From positions 1 through 64,000 of the forward strand of contig JADFUC010002353.1 in the NCBI GenBank assembly GCA_019722365.1: DNA of 64,000 nt, given 5' to 3'. Every line of letters starts with the position of its first letter. The stretch's first letter is position 1. This DNA comes from Lithospermum erythrorhizon (Eukaryota; Streptophyta; Magnoliopsida; Boraginales; Boraginaceae). Shown here piece by piece: positions 1 through 10,729 of this stretch. The notes beneath the pieces were generated by a model. It searched no databases. It was not told where the DNA came from and saw nothing but the letters and a program-made list of their open reading frames with translations. The translations under genes were made by a program, and so were the position numbers.

Positions 1-231
1 CTGTTGTACTTCGTTCAGTTACGTATTGCTGTTGAACCACTTGCTTAGAGATGCTTAGGCGTGTATCGGTCCCCAACTCATTGTATCACAGGAATCGGTT
101 GCTCTACAAAAATTACAAAACTGCATGCGGGTTGGGAGCCAAATGCAGTTTTAAAGAAATTGTGTTCATATGGCTTGGTTGATGTTGGAAACATTCGATT
201 TCTGGCCAAAGTTCTCTGTTATTAATACGTG
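1..231 (+). repeat. 3' part of the 5' LTR of the first copia element
   Basis: The segment matches about 5475-5691 in order: a shared GAACC..TTGCTT block, then GGAATCGG-TTGCTCT, then an identical run at 200-222 (ATTCGATTTCTGGCCAAAGT and following) that recurs at 5656-5680. The shared part stops near 231 and 5691. The 5' side of this LTR lies before the window. No clear initiator-Met primer site follows it. Confidence 0.8.
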
Positions 232-257
232 TTCAGCGTGCTTCTTGACAAGCAGAT

Positions 258-1345
258 TTGACTGAGCACTTGCTTGAGAACTTTGAGATGGCTTCCACAA
301 ATGTTGAGACCCTTACTGTTGATGTTCAAACGTTTCTACCGAGCGTTGCTATGACGTCTTCTACTTGCATTTGTTGTTACCTGGACATGGTTCATTACCT
401 ACGGGTGATGGAAATATTTTTGATCATTGGGATCTATTCGGGAAGTTCAGCAATGGAGTGCGACTTTGACTACTCAGTGGGAGTAATGGACACATTTTGC
501 CTCATGTGATTGACTATGATTATGCCTCGATACGAGGGCTAAGCCGGATAACAAGGCGAGAACTTCAAAAAGGTGGCGGGAGCAGGATGATGTTACACAC
601 GACAACTCTGAATTTGTCAAGGTTTTTACGACGAGAGAGAGCTCGCATTGCTTGAGTGGGGAATCAATCCTCAGTTATTCTGCTAGTCGAGGCATGGAAG
701 CAGCTCGGGCTATTTATGTCAAAACTATATCCTAAATGGATTGAGCGATGGATTTGTTTCGATTGTATCGCGCTCTTGACAAGCCAAAGAAGGGTGTGGG
801 ATGCTTTGAAGTATAAATCTGAGACTTCGAATCTTTGGAGTCAAGTTCGTTGTTGGAAATTTCTTGATTTCAAGATGGTTGATGAGAAATCGATGGCGAC
901 GAGTCGAGAACTTGAAGTAATGTTTCATGGAATTAAATGCCGAGGAATGGTTGTAATTAAGCTTTGTTAATTCTTTATCGTCGAAAAAACTACCCCATTT
1001 GGAAAGACTTCAAAAACTACCTCGAAACATAAAGCGAAAGGAAATGACCGTGAGGAGGTAGTCTTCGTCTTCGGATTGAGGGGAAGGCAATAGGAAATGA
1101 AAAGAGAATGATTCAAAGCCTTTGTTGGGAGAAGCAAAAGCTAATGTCGTGGGCGTAGGCAGGATCAGAGATCTTTCAAAGGGAAGCAGAAAGACTACAA
1201 ACCAAAGGCTAGAGGGATCAACTTCAAGAAGAAATTTGAAGGGAAATGTTTCAACTGCGACAAGAAGGGTCATGAAGTCAGCGCGATGTCGATTCCTGAA
1301 AGAAGAAAGCTCGCTTATGAAGCTAACATGGTTAATAAAGTGACC
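258..1345 (+). pseudogene. copia gag relic with zinc knuckle
   Basis: This is the nucleocapsid/capsid precursor region of the first copia element. The firmest part is a zinc knuckle at 1247-1290 reading CFNCDKKGHE, with the C-X2-C-X4-H spacing. The last cysteine is lost in frame because of a shift near 1285. It is followed by lysine/arginine-rich residues and KLAYEANMVNK, as is usual just before a copia protease. The part upstream of 1120 is too broken for residue-level homology; it is assigned to gag from its place between the LTR and the knuckle. Confidence 0.65.
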
Positions 1346-1439
1346 CCGGTGGGATGTCCGGCGATAAACTTATGCCGCTATGGTTTTCACGAAGTGAACT
1401 ATTGAGTTGAGCCAGATAATTGGATTGATCTTGGTCTTT

Positions 1440-4430
1440 ACTAAGCGCGTCACATTTTAGCGAAGGAGTTTTCTAAGCTTGAGCAGCTTACATTGGAGAA
1501 AAAGATGTATATGGGGGAATTCTTCGACACACAATTGAAGGTGAAGGTACCATTGTGCTGAGATAAGCATCGGGAAAGGAAGTGACTACGAATCGTATGT
1601 TGTATGTGCGGAAGTCCTTGAAAAGAATCTGCATCTACGGATCGTTCTTAGCTTGTAAGCGTAGGTTTTAAATAGTTGCTAGAAGCGGATAAAACACTCG
1701 CTAAAGAGGAATGTTTGTAGGCAAAGGCTATATCTTGATGGTCTCTTCATGAATGTAATAGCTATTTCAAAATGAATAAAATGGCTACTATACCTTATTT
1801 GATTGAGTCTCAAAAATATTTGGCATCTTAGATTAGGACATGTAAATTTTAATTCTCACAAAACTTGTTCAAAATACAGCATTCCTAAATTTCAATTTGA
1901 TGCTAAATTCAAATGTGAACGTATTTGAGCTAAGCAAGCGAGACTACCTTTCAAATCATTGTGAAATACTAAACCTCACAGAATCCCAATCATGAAGTGA
2001 TGTGTGTGACATGAATTGACACCGTCCCAGAGGTGAAATTATTCCCATTTATAATTTGTCGATGTGACACAAAATATTGTTATGTGTATCTTTTGAAAGC
2101 AAAGATGAGGCAATACTAAAGTTTGCGCTTTACAAAAGCCGAAGTGAAAATCAACTTGACAAGAAAATCAGGTGATCTGAGTGATAGAGGTGGTGAATAT
2201 GTTGCGCGTTTGGTGGGTTGTGTTCCCTGACAGCGAAGCAATGCACGAAGTGACAGCACCCTACTCACCACAATCTAATGGAGTAGCTGAACGAAAGAAT
2301 ATGACTTTAAAAGAGATGATGAATTCTCTTTTGATAAATTCATTGCCCAGAAATGTGAAACTTGATCTATCGACTAATTACTTGTTAAATAGAGTACCTC
2401 GTAAACATGAGGATGAGGCAGCCACATCCCAATTATTTAGAGTTCTAAACAGAGCATATTATCATTGAGGAGCTTGGGATTTGTCTTCTTCAGGTCGTGG
2501 TTCAGCTACCCGAGAAGCAAGTAGTATAGGAACCAAAAACGGTAGATTCAATCTTCATTGGATATACGCACTTGACGGTGCATATAGGTTTCTAGTGCAT
2601 AAATCGGAAATCCAAGAATCCACAAAATACTATCTTGAGTCTAGGAATCTGACATTTTTTTGAGAATGTTTTCCTTTGAAACAAGAGAAGAACTTGATTC
2701 TTCAAGAGTACTCATGTACATTCCTTAAAGAAGATCATAATATTGATAACGTAAGGAGTGAAATTGATGAAAATAGAGGCTATGAATGAAGATAGTCGAG
2801 TAGGGAAAATGAGGTTGAACACCGGCGGAGTAAAAGAGCGAAGTTGAAAAATCGTTCGGTTCAGATTTTGTGACTTATATGGTACAAAGTGAACCTCGAA
2901 CTTACCGTAGGCGATGTCTTCAAGCGAAGGACCTTTATGGAAAGAAGCAATTCAAAGTGAGATTGATTCAGTGCTAAAATCACACTTGAGAATTGGTAGA
3001 TCTTCCGCGGGATCTGGCTTTTTAAGGTAGAAGTGGATTTTAAAGGAAGATGAAAGGCAGGTGGGCTATAGATAAGTACAAAGGTAAATTTAGTCATTTG
3101 TGGTAATAAGCAGAGAAAGAGGCCCAGACTATTTTTTAATCTTTTACTCACGGTTACTCGAATTACATCCATAAAGTGGCCAATCTGGCGGTGGCGCTTC
3201 TGGCAATGCGGAAATGCGCCAAATGGATGTAAAAGCGGCGTTCTAGCAGCGTCCCCAGATGAAAAGAAATCTATATCTGGAACAACCGGACGGTTTATGA
3301 TTTCCGGGGAAAAGAGGATAAGGTGTGTAGACTTGTAAGTCATATGCGGAGCTAAGCGAAGCACGAAAGCGGCTCCATTTGTCAGCTGAATAAATGAATG
3401 TGATAAATTATTAATGCATGCAAAGACCCATGAGATGGATATGTCATACTATGTCTCACGTTGAGCATAGCTGTTCATTAGAACAATCGCTTAAAGTAAT
3501 CCCCAGTCGACAAAGACACGTTGGTAATTTGACATGAAGACATGGGCTGATATCATTTTGGGGGTTAAGATTGAGAAATCCTTGAGGGGACTAGTTTGAA
3601 CCAAACACGCTATGTTGGCCATGATACTAAATAAATTTAGTAAAGGTGATGAAAGAAATTTCAAAGACTCTATGGATATAAGAAATTAAGTATTCATCTA
3701 ACACGAATAAAGGAGAAAATCGTGGCTCGCTGACTAGAGAGTATTCAAATAATAGGTAGATAAGTATACTGAAATAAAGTTCTTTCGTCACGATATTGCT
3801 TCTGTAAAATCGGCGAGTTAGCGAGTATACTAGTAATCTGATAAGCGAACATTGGAAGCGCGATAGTCTCTTTACTCGGAATACTTGAGATACGCTCGAA
3901 ACTATGGGTTCACGTTATACAAGATATCCGGTATTCTTGAAGATGCAGCGTGCAGGATGAATGTCGGATATCAAAGGATTCTAAGTCTGAAGTGGATATA
4001 TTTTCACTTTGGGAATGCATTTGTGTGAAGTCCTCAGCAGCTTGATTATTCTTAGGTCAGCTATGGAATCACGAGCTTCATGCTTGGACAAATGTGGAGA
4101 AGAGGTGAATGGTTGTGCACATTTAGCGAGGACATCTGATGGGAAAGAAGACGATGCCGCCCGATTGCATACATTGTGACGATCGATCGGCCGTTGGACG
4201 GACGCAAGCCATATGTATAATGGTAAGTCACTGACGTATAAATTAAGGTGACATAATGCCATTAGGCAGTGTCTATTTGGAGTTATGGCTGTGACTCACG
4301 TAAGGTCAAAGAACCCATTACGGATCCGGTAACGAGGGTTAAAATAAAGAACTAGTTGAGAAATCATCGGTGAATGGGGCGAAGCCCGTTAGATAATATG
4401 GTTATGAAGGAAAATGACCCCTAGGCATTT
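1440..4430 (+). pseudogene. copia pol relic (protease, integrase, reverse transcriptase, RNase H)
   Basis: Pieces follow in copia order. Protease region near 1450-1640 has KKMYMG and later EGTIVL. GAG-pre-integrase at about 1815-1915 reads IWHLRLGHVNFNS. The integrase core at about 2250-2410 reads APYSPQSNGVAERKN followed by NYLLNRVPRK. The linker and reverse transcriptase start (RRSKRAKVEKSF, ELVDLPRDL) lie at 2820-3020, with MDVK remnants near 3225. RNase H pieces (RYARNYGF, ESRASCLDKCGEE, MYNGKS) lie at 3880-4250. Frame changes every 50-150 bases, and stops are common. The polyprotein would have integrated and reverse-transcribed the element; no enzyme could be made now. Confidence 0.85.
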
Positions 4431-5474
4431 GGAGATCCACGAGAACTAGGTTCGGCAGGGACAACCTAATTGTAATCATAGTTAAATACATTGGGGGTTT
4501 AAGCGCCGCGTTCCTGGATAGAATAAGTGATGCAGAAGTAAGGCAGGGATGGTTTGCTCTTGTGACTCTCTTGGAAAAGATGCTGAATCTAGTAAGCATT
4601 AATGAGAGTTCGTTAAAAGTTGGAGAAATCACTATGTGAGCTAAAGATGAAATTTTAAGGGAGAAATGAGGCACGTTTCTTGAGGAATCTCAATAACCGG
4701 GCCAGTGTCCGGCTGGCAGGCAGGGACGCGCCCATGAGCGAGGCAAGTATTGATTAGTACGTATTGTGGTAATAATAGATTTGTTTACGGTAAAAAGAAT
4801 GGGTTCTGAGGTCGCGAGGCTGCAGGCTTTAGTACACATAGAACATCACCCGATCTGAAAAGGAAGGTTCAAAGATGCTTGGGCGCTCATATATCTGGGT
4901 GTTAGTCGTTGTCAGTTATCGCTGCTGTCGATTGTTTTAAATTACATTAAATGTAGAGTTGTTTGGAGAATGAATGCAAATTTTGTGTGACTTCAAAACC
5001 ACATTGGACATAGGTGAATTGTGATTCAACTTTATATGATGGTTTACTCTATTAAAAGTGTAAAAGTGAAGTCATGAGAATCATTGCTGCAGCAGTGCGT
5101 GTCTGGCTTCGTTCTAAACATAGCTCATTTGTTCGGTTTGATAATATACTTGATAATAATAATCGGGGCGGGGCCTTGAGGGGGTCTTGGGAGGTCTTAA
5201 TTGAGTTGAACTTGTTTTTGGCTCTTATCTTTTGCGCCCCAGTTTGCGGACACTTTTCCATACACCATTTTGGAGATGAAGAGCCTGGCTTATTCGTAGC
5301 AAGTGCATTCAGGGAGGCACATTACTGACTATTAACTCTGCGAGGGAGTTAAGTAGCTAATAAGTAGTAAAAAAAATAATGGGTATTGATCGCCCTACTG
5401 TTCAACATATAACCAGGCTTGACCCAATGGAGTTAGAAACTATGAAACTTGAAATCAATAAAAGCTTAAAAAAT

Positions 5475-5691
5475 ATTTTCTGGTGAAACTGCACTTCTGG
5501 TTCATTTGAACCTTTGCTTGAGAGTGCTTAAGCGTCCGGTTAACTGTTATCATGCAGGAATCGGGTTGCTCTGCAAAAGTCTAAGCATCTGGTTGGGAGG
5601 CAATCAGTTTAAGAAATTAATGTTCATGAAGCCTTAGTTTGATGTTTAAAGCATTCGATTTCTGGCCAAAGTTCTCTGTTATTCTTACGTG
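5475..5691 (+). repeat. 3' LTR of the first copia element (mapped part)
   Basis: This is the direct-repeat partner of 1-231 in the same orientation, sharing GGAATCGG-TTGCTCTGC and the TTCTGGCCAAAGTTCTCTG block. The LTR must begin further left, between about 4.7 and 5.4 kb. Its start cannot be fixed because the matching 5' part lies outside the window. Confidence 0.75.
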
Positions 5692-6529
5692 GTGGCATTA
5701 ACTACTTCTGATAAGTTGTTTGGTAGAATGCGTGAAAGGGATTTAGTTTGGTTATATTCGATTATGCTTGTTTTCTAATCATGGGCTTTTGTCTTTGTTG
5801 ATAAATGTCTTGGATTTCCTTGACATGTGTGATAGGCATTTAGTTTGAAGCATTCCTCCATCACTTTGTGGATGCTTATTCTTGACCCAAGTGAAGGAAT
5901 ACGACAATGTAAAATTACAATTTTCTATGCTAGAAAGACAAGCAATTTGAAACAAAAAATTAGTCTAGAAAGATAATTAAAAATGAATGGAGGGAGTAGT
6001 AGATGGTAAACAAGAATTGGAAGATTAGCTTGAACTTCAAATGCCTCACCAGCGTATTCACATGGCCGTTTCACCGTTTCCCGTTTGTACTTGACTTAAA
6101 CTTGGCTCTAGAATGAAAAATTATAATTATAGATTTTGGTCCATGATTACAATATTTTTTCTGAATGTTCGGTTGTAGGCTGATAAGTATAAGAAACAAC
6201 TGAATTTACTAGATTTGTGGGTTAGGTTCTTGTTGAATAACTCTTTGTTTTTTTAAGTTCTTGTTGGAGACAAAGAAGAGTAGAGATGTTGTTTTCATGT
6301 ATGAAATTAAGCGTATGTTGTGATTTTAATCCAGTCATTAAGGCTTGGATCTGACTTGAGATTAAAAAATGTTGCTTAGCGGGAAGAAATGAAAAAAAGA
6401 GCGAAAAGAGAAGCGAGAGAGAGCAGAGGAGAGAAAATGCATCTTTTTAAGTTAAAAGTTTGTTCTATTGATTTCATGTAATGCGACCTGTGGTTGATTG
6501 GTACTACCCGTATCGTAAGATGCATTTTC
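5692..6529. other. No gene recognised; AT-rich intergenic DNA
   Basis: There is no credible coding frame on either strand. A purine-rich stretch (GAA/GAGAGA) lies at about 6388-6435. Nothing else is recognised between the first copia LTR and the 5S-like repeat. Confidence 0.6.
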
Positions 6530-6724
6530 TTTTAGAACTTCATCTCGTAAGAACTCCGATTATTGGCATGCTTGGTACTGCAGAGGTAATTATGGATGGG
6601 TGACCAATTGAAGTTTCTTAGTGACGCGTGAGTGAGGACAAAGCGTCTTTGGAATGTTTCGTGGTGGTTTGTGAGGTGTCAGTAAACAACCTACCGATCC
6701 GATGCGCCGGGCGGGAGTGTTACA
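6530..6724 (+). repeat. 5S-rRNA-derived LTR fragment, Cassandra-type TRIM
   Basis: Pieces of plant 5S rRNA appear in the right order: AGAACTCCG (6550-6558), GCATGCTTGG (6566-6575) and GGATGGGTGACC (6594-6605), including the internal promoter region. After the 5S part comes GTGAGTGAGGACAAAGCG and an end in GGGCGGGAGTGTTACA at about 6709-6724. A trailing sequence of that kind closing on ...TGTTACA is what I know of Cassandra terminal-repeat-in-miniature LTRs rather than of a tandem 5S gene. The 5' part and the partner LTR are not visible. A lone 5S pseudogene is the alternative, but the non-5S tail argues against it. Confidence 0.65.
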
Positions 6725-8579
6725 TTCAACTCGGCAATCTACTTATCTGGCGTGCTATATTATCAGTAGAAAGTAATGATGGTAAGTAATTAATTAATGA
6801 GTTGAATACAGTATACTCGGAAAGTAAACTAAAGAATCTTGAACTTCGATGTACAGCTTGATCGGTCGTTTGTATTGTTGGTAATGTTTATTTGAAGAAT
6901 ATGAATTTATTACAAAATAGATGTGTTTTGAGCGGCTTTTAGGTTGTGTTGTAAACCTACCCAATAATAACAGAAATGGCTAAGCGCCCTGAAACTTTGA
7001 GATAGTGCTATATATACGATATGAGGTTTTGTGTCCTTGTTATATACCCAACTAGTGGGTATTTAAGAAAGCGGACTTAGATGGTAATGTCCAGCGATTT
7101 CAAAAGCAGAGAACTTTGTGTGGCTTGTTATTTCCCACCAGATATGTATAATTATGTTGGGATAATCTTGCTTACGTCCACCTTCCGTAGTTGAAGACCG
7201 AGTGAATGAATGTAAAGACTCATAAGTGGCGTTCTAGTTTAGGATGTGATTGTTATCAACTTTGCCTTCGAACTTTCATCACCGAGGTTGATATCTTCTT
7301 ATGTGATTGATTAAGTTTTGGCTTTCACGAAATCAAAGAAGAAAGCTGAAAAATGCAAGGTTCGATGGGAGCTAGTTCACTTATTTTTAAAATAGGTTAA
7401 GCGATTGAGATTGAGCAAGGTAGTTAACTTGTCTTACAATCGATTGTTAACTCGATAACATGAATCTTACAATTCATTCATGTAATCATTTTATTATTCC
7501 ACGGATGATTGAAATAATAAATCTCGAGAGGTAAATGCGATTTCTAGAGAAGCAACGCCATGACGTTAACAGAGAACACTCTTGGGTTCTAGAAACATAA
7601 GATAGCCATTTTCCTTGGTCGGTCTGATGGTTTAGGGCAAGCTAGCATTTGATGACCCAGCCTTAGTGATTGATTGATGATCAATTTTCTTGGATGTGAA
7701 GACTTTTGTAAGTCTAATCAATGCTTATGGGATGTGGTTTGTATAACTAAGGAGGCGTTTTGACAGTACAAAATCATAGAAGATATGTATATTTGTGTCC
7801 CTGTAAGATCTTGATTACAAGCTGAAGTTTAGCGATTCTTATACCTACGTATATAACTATACGTGTTATATGAGTTGTGTTATATGAGTTGTGTTATATG
7901 AGTTGTGTGCTTTGACTATGTCAAGCGTCATATGCTTAGGGGATAAGTAGCAGTATATGTTAGGGTGTCAAATTAAATATAAGCGATAGATGTTAATATA
8001 TTATAGGTGATTTGTCCATCCTTGATATACAAGGTAGATCTCAAATTTCTGGGAGAATCGTAATAAGATTATGCGCGCTGACGTTGTCCCGGTTCATCAA
8101 TATGATTCATAGTTGAGTAAAGAAAGTAGGTGGGTGTTTCATGATACACTTCTTATACAGTTGCTTTTATGCTTAGAGATTCTTGAGACAAAGAAATTGT
8201 AAAATGTCGTCCAAAAGAAAGTGAAGGTTGGAAATGAATAGTTATTGGTTTAGATTATTATTATGCTTGTTCGACGATTGTTGTAACGATTCATTTACTA
8301 GTTTAGTGAATGCGATTACATAAAGGGAGCGTTCAACTATAGTCATTTAAATTACTAGTCGGGTTATGCTAATAATACCGTGGGTTATGCGGTCTTTAGA
8401 TTCCGTACATAATCGTTATAATATATTAATGAGTGCATTATATTGTTATACATTGCTATTATCTGAGCACAGAATGTCACACACATACGGTGGCGTTGAC
8501 TTATATTTACGTGTATGAAATATACTTGATACTGCTAAATTAGAGTTGATTGTAATCGGCAGGTATTCTCAGTGGGAAT
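6725..8579. other. No gene recognised; AT-rich intergenic DNA
   Basis: No coding frame is supported. Apart from a short tandem repeat at 7866-7907, no repeat or transposon motif was recognised. It may be eroded retrotransposon sequence, but nothing visible proves that. Confidence 0.5.
7866..7907 (+). repeat. 14-bp tandem repeat, three copies
   Basis: TTATATGAGTTGTG occurs three times in a row without mismatch. It has no coding context. Confidence 0.9.
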
Positions 8580-9245
8580 TTTGCGTTAATAATGTAAAAA
8601 TATAAATTGAATAAACCGAATTAATTAACTAATTAGTTAAATTAATTGATAGTTGAATTGAGCTTGTAATTAATAACTTCTTAGTAGTATTTTATAGCAG
8701 TTAGTAATTAAACGTCCATTCGTGCTTATTCGGTTGGGCTTTAGATGAAATAATAAGACTACATATATATGGGGTTTATTAGGTTTATGACATAAATCCT
8801 GAAGCAAAAACCTATCATTTATGAGAAAGATTTTAGACCCACAACCTCCACTTAAGGAGGCGAAAATATCAATTACAAAGAAACAGCCACTATGATAGTT
8901 TTGTTTGATTCTTTCATCGATCTCCAGCGTGTTACAGCAAATTCAAGTGTTGGATTCGGCCCTCACTGGTGTGAACCAAATAGAGGCATTGCCAAATCAT
9001 GATGCTAGCAATTGAAATTCAAAGGAGGCTTCGTGAAAGATTGTTGGTGTAATATTCCGTGCATTGTAACTCCTCTTATATTCATATATATTGTAATATA
9101 TAATTTAGATCTGAAATATATAAATTAAAGTGATCCTGTTTATGTGCATATTTGATTGTTTTATTCAAGTTATGAATATAAAATTCTATCAATATATATT
9201 GAGTGTTCTGTTAGCGATAAATACATTATACTTGGTTCTAGAATG
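8580..9245 (+). repeat. LTR-like segment (solo or truncated), low certainty
   Basis: An AT-rich TTAATTAACTAATTAG-type stretch is followed by a TATA-like CATATATATGGGG at about 8761-8773, and then by about 450 bp without frames. The style is that of U3-R-U5 of copia LTRs elsewhere in this window (34.3 kb, 39.8 kb). No partner copy or target duplication was found, so this is inference from composition and motif order. Confidence 0.3.
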
Positions 9246-9283
9246 TTCTCTACCTTATTATTCTCTTATTGTAATTATCATAA

Positions 9284-9400
9284 TGTTAATATGATTAGGT
9301 TGTGATAGTTTCCTTGTATTGTATGAACTCTTTATTATAAATATAGCATCGGGCATCACAAGTTGTGATAAGCCAGAATTATTTCTATTGTTATTGCCTT
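9284..9400 (+). repeat. Short 5' LTR (about 117 bp)
   Basis: It begins TGTTAATATGATTAGG and contains TTTATTATAAATATAGC at about 9330-9346 as the likely TATA region. It runs to the primer site at 9404. A length near 120 bp is short but known for some copia lineages. There is no partner copy in the window, so the borders rest on the TG start and the primer site. Confidence 0.6.
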
Positions 9401-9403
9401 AAA

Positions 9404-9415
9404 TGGTATATGAGC
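9404..9415 (+). other. Primer-binding site, initiator-Met tRNA
   Basis: TGGTATATGAGC compares with the usual plant copia site TGGTATCAGAGC (10 of 12). It stands directly after the short LTR and sets the LTR border. Confidence 0.65.
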
Positions 9416-9549
9416 GATCTGATCTATACCAATCTTTTTTTTTACCGCTTTCACCTTCCTTATTTGCACAAACTATTTTCCCTTTCACCCCTCTTTCTTC
9501 ACTTTTCTTCTCCTTCGCTGCCCATTTTTCATCACTTGAAGTTTCCTTA

Positions 9550-10450
9550 TATTGCATTATATACGTCGTCCGTTGCTCGGCCTCAGCGTCGCTTGGCATC
9601 GCTCACGCGCGAACAAGCGAACAGCTCCCGCATGCGTTATCTATCCGCATCAGCGCGATAATGTCATGGAATTCCGTCGCTTTTCAAATTGGCGTATGCA
9701 ATATCTTAATTGGAAGAAAGTCATCTCTGAAATTTTAGGCGACCAAAAACTTTTTCCTGTCGGCCATTTCTCGCGTCACGAGTGATGATCATCCCGACTT
9801 GAAATTTGGATTGATGTGACGATTTGGTTCGATCGTGGATTCCGCAGCTAAACTCTCTCTTCTATTCTTGACACCGTTAAATCATGATTGTTCTGGTGCG
9901 TGTAGGCGTAGAAACAGCTGGCTTAATCGACTTTTCTTGAGATGATGCTCGACTCTCGCATGAATCTCATTTCACAGTTTTTAGGCGTTCGTGAAGATCT
10001 TTCTCACAATGACGGATTATCTCACAATGACTTGGCGGCCTTTATTGCTCACTTCGCGCTGTCGGTGAGCCTCTTCTTGAGAGCGATCTCTTTGCTCAAA
10101 TTCTTTTGGGATTACCTTCTCCGTACTCACTCCATTTTTCTGTTGATAGTATTGCGCTGTACAATAACTCGTTTCTTTGGGCTTAGTCCACGTGCTCTTA
10201 AGCGAAAGAAGACCCGAGTCAGTTACTCATTCCGAAGACGACCCTGCCTTTGACAATGGTCTGCTCTTCTTGACTGGCGTCGAGGCAACTGACATTGCCC
10301 CGAACCGAGGCGCTCATGACAGCGGTCGGTTCAACTCTGGCCGTGTCGTTTACCACAACAATCGGTACCGAGTAGCCCGACCGCGCTACCACAGCGTATG
10401 GCTCTCCCGGGGGAATAAACCCTTGAGCCTACCGCGGGGATGGCCATAGT
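9550..10450 (+). pseudogene. copia gag relic
   Basis: A broken gag sits between the primer site and the protease. Near 9670-9780 the residues FRRFSNWRMQYLNWKKV and GHFSRHE appear, and near 10,200-10,330 the segment SEDDPAFDNGLLFLTGVE leads to a Gly/Arg/Asn-rich stretch. Such a tail without an obvious zinc knuckle is common in copia lineages with short LTRs. The assignment rests partly on position. Confidence 0.5.
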
Positions 10451-10729
10451 GATGGTTTGCTCGGCCTGGTCGTAATCCTCATCTCGCTCAAGTAATCAAT
10501 GTCAGATTTGCAGCCTGACCACCGTCATCTACGATCATGGAATGCGGCTCGGCGGTTTGTCGCTCATATACCTCGCGGCTTGAGCTCCTTTGTTGCGTTC
10601 GGTATCTCAGAGCCCCCGTCCGGTGGTATCGATAGCGGTGCGTCGTCCATATGACGGAGGTAACCTCTACTGCTACCCGATCTGTTGTTCCGTATATCGG
10701 TTCTTAGAAAGTTATGAGTATGACGGAAC

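Larger units (their letters stand above)
1..5691 (+). mobile_element. Decayed Ty1/copia retrotransposon (TNT1-like), left end outside the window
   Basis: The order of recognisable pieces on the plus strand is LTR end, gag with a zinc knuckle, protease, GAG-pre-integrase, integrase, reverse transcriptase, RNase H, second LTR. Integrase before reverse transcriptase is the Ty1/copia order. Every domain is split over several frames by indels and stops, so the element is dead. The two LTR ends (1-231 and about 5475-5691) match each other with many indels, which points to an old insertion. The lineage call rests on the wording of the conserved pol motifs and is less sure than the superfamily call. 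Confidence 0.9.

Noticed and set aside
6550..6605. Functional 5S rRNA gene
   Set aside because: Several insertions and deletions disturb the 5S sequence, and an LTR-like tail follows instead of a T-run terminator.
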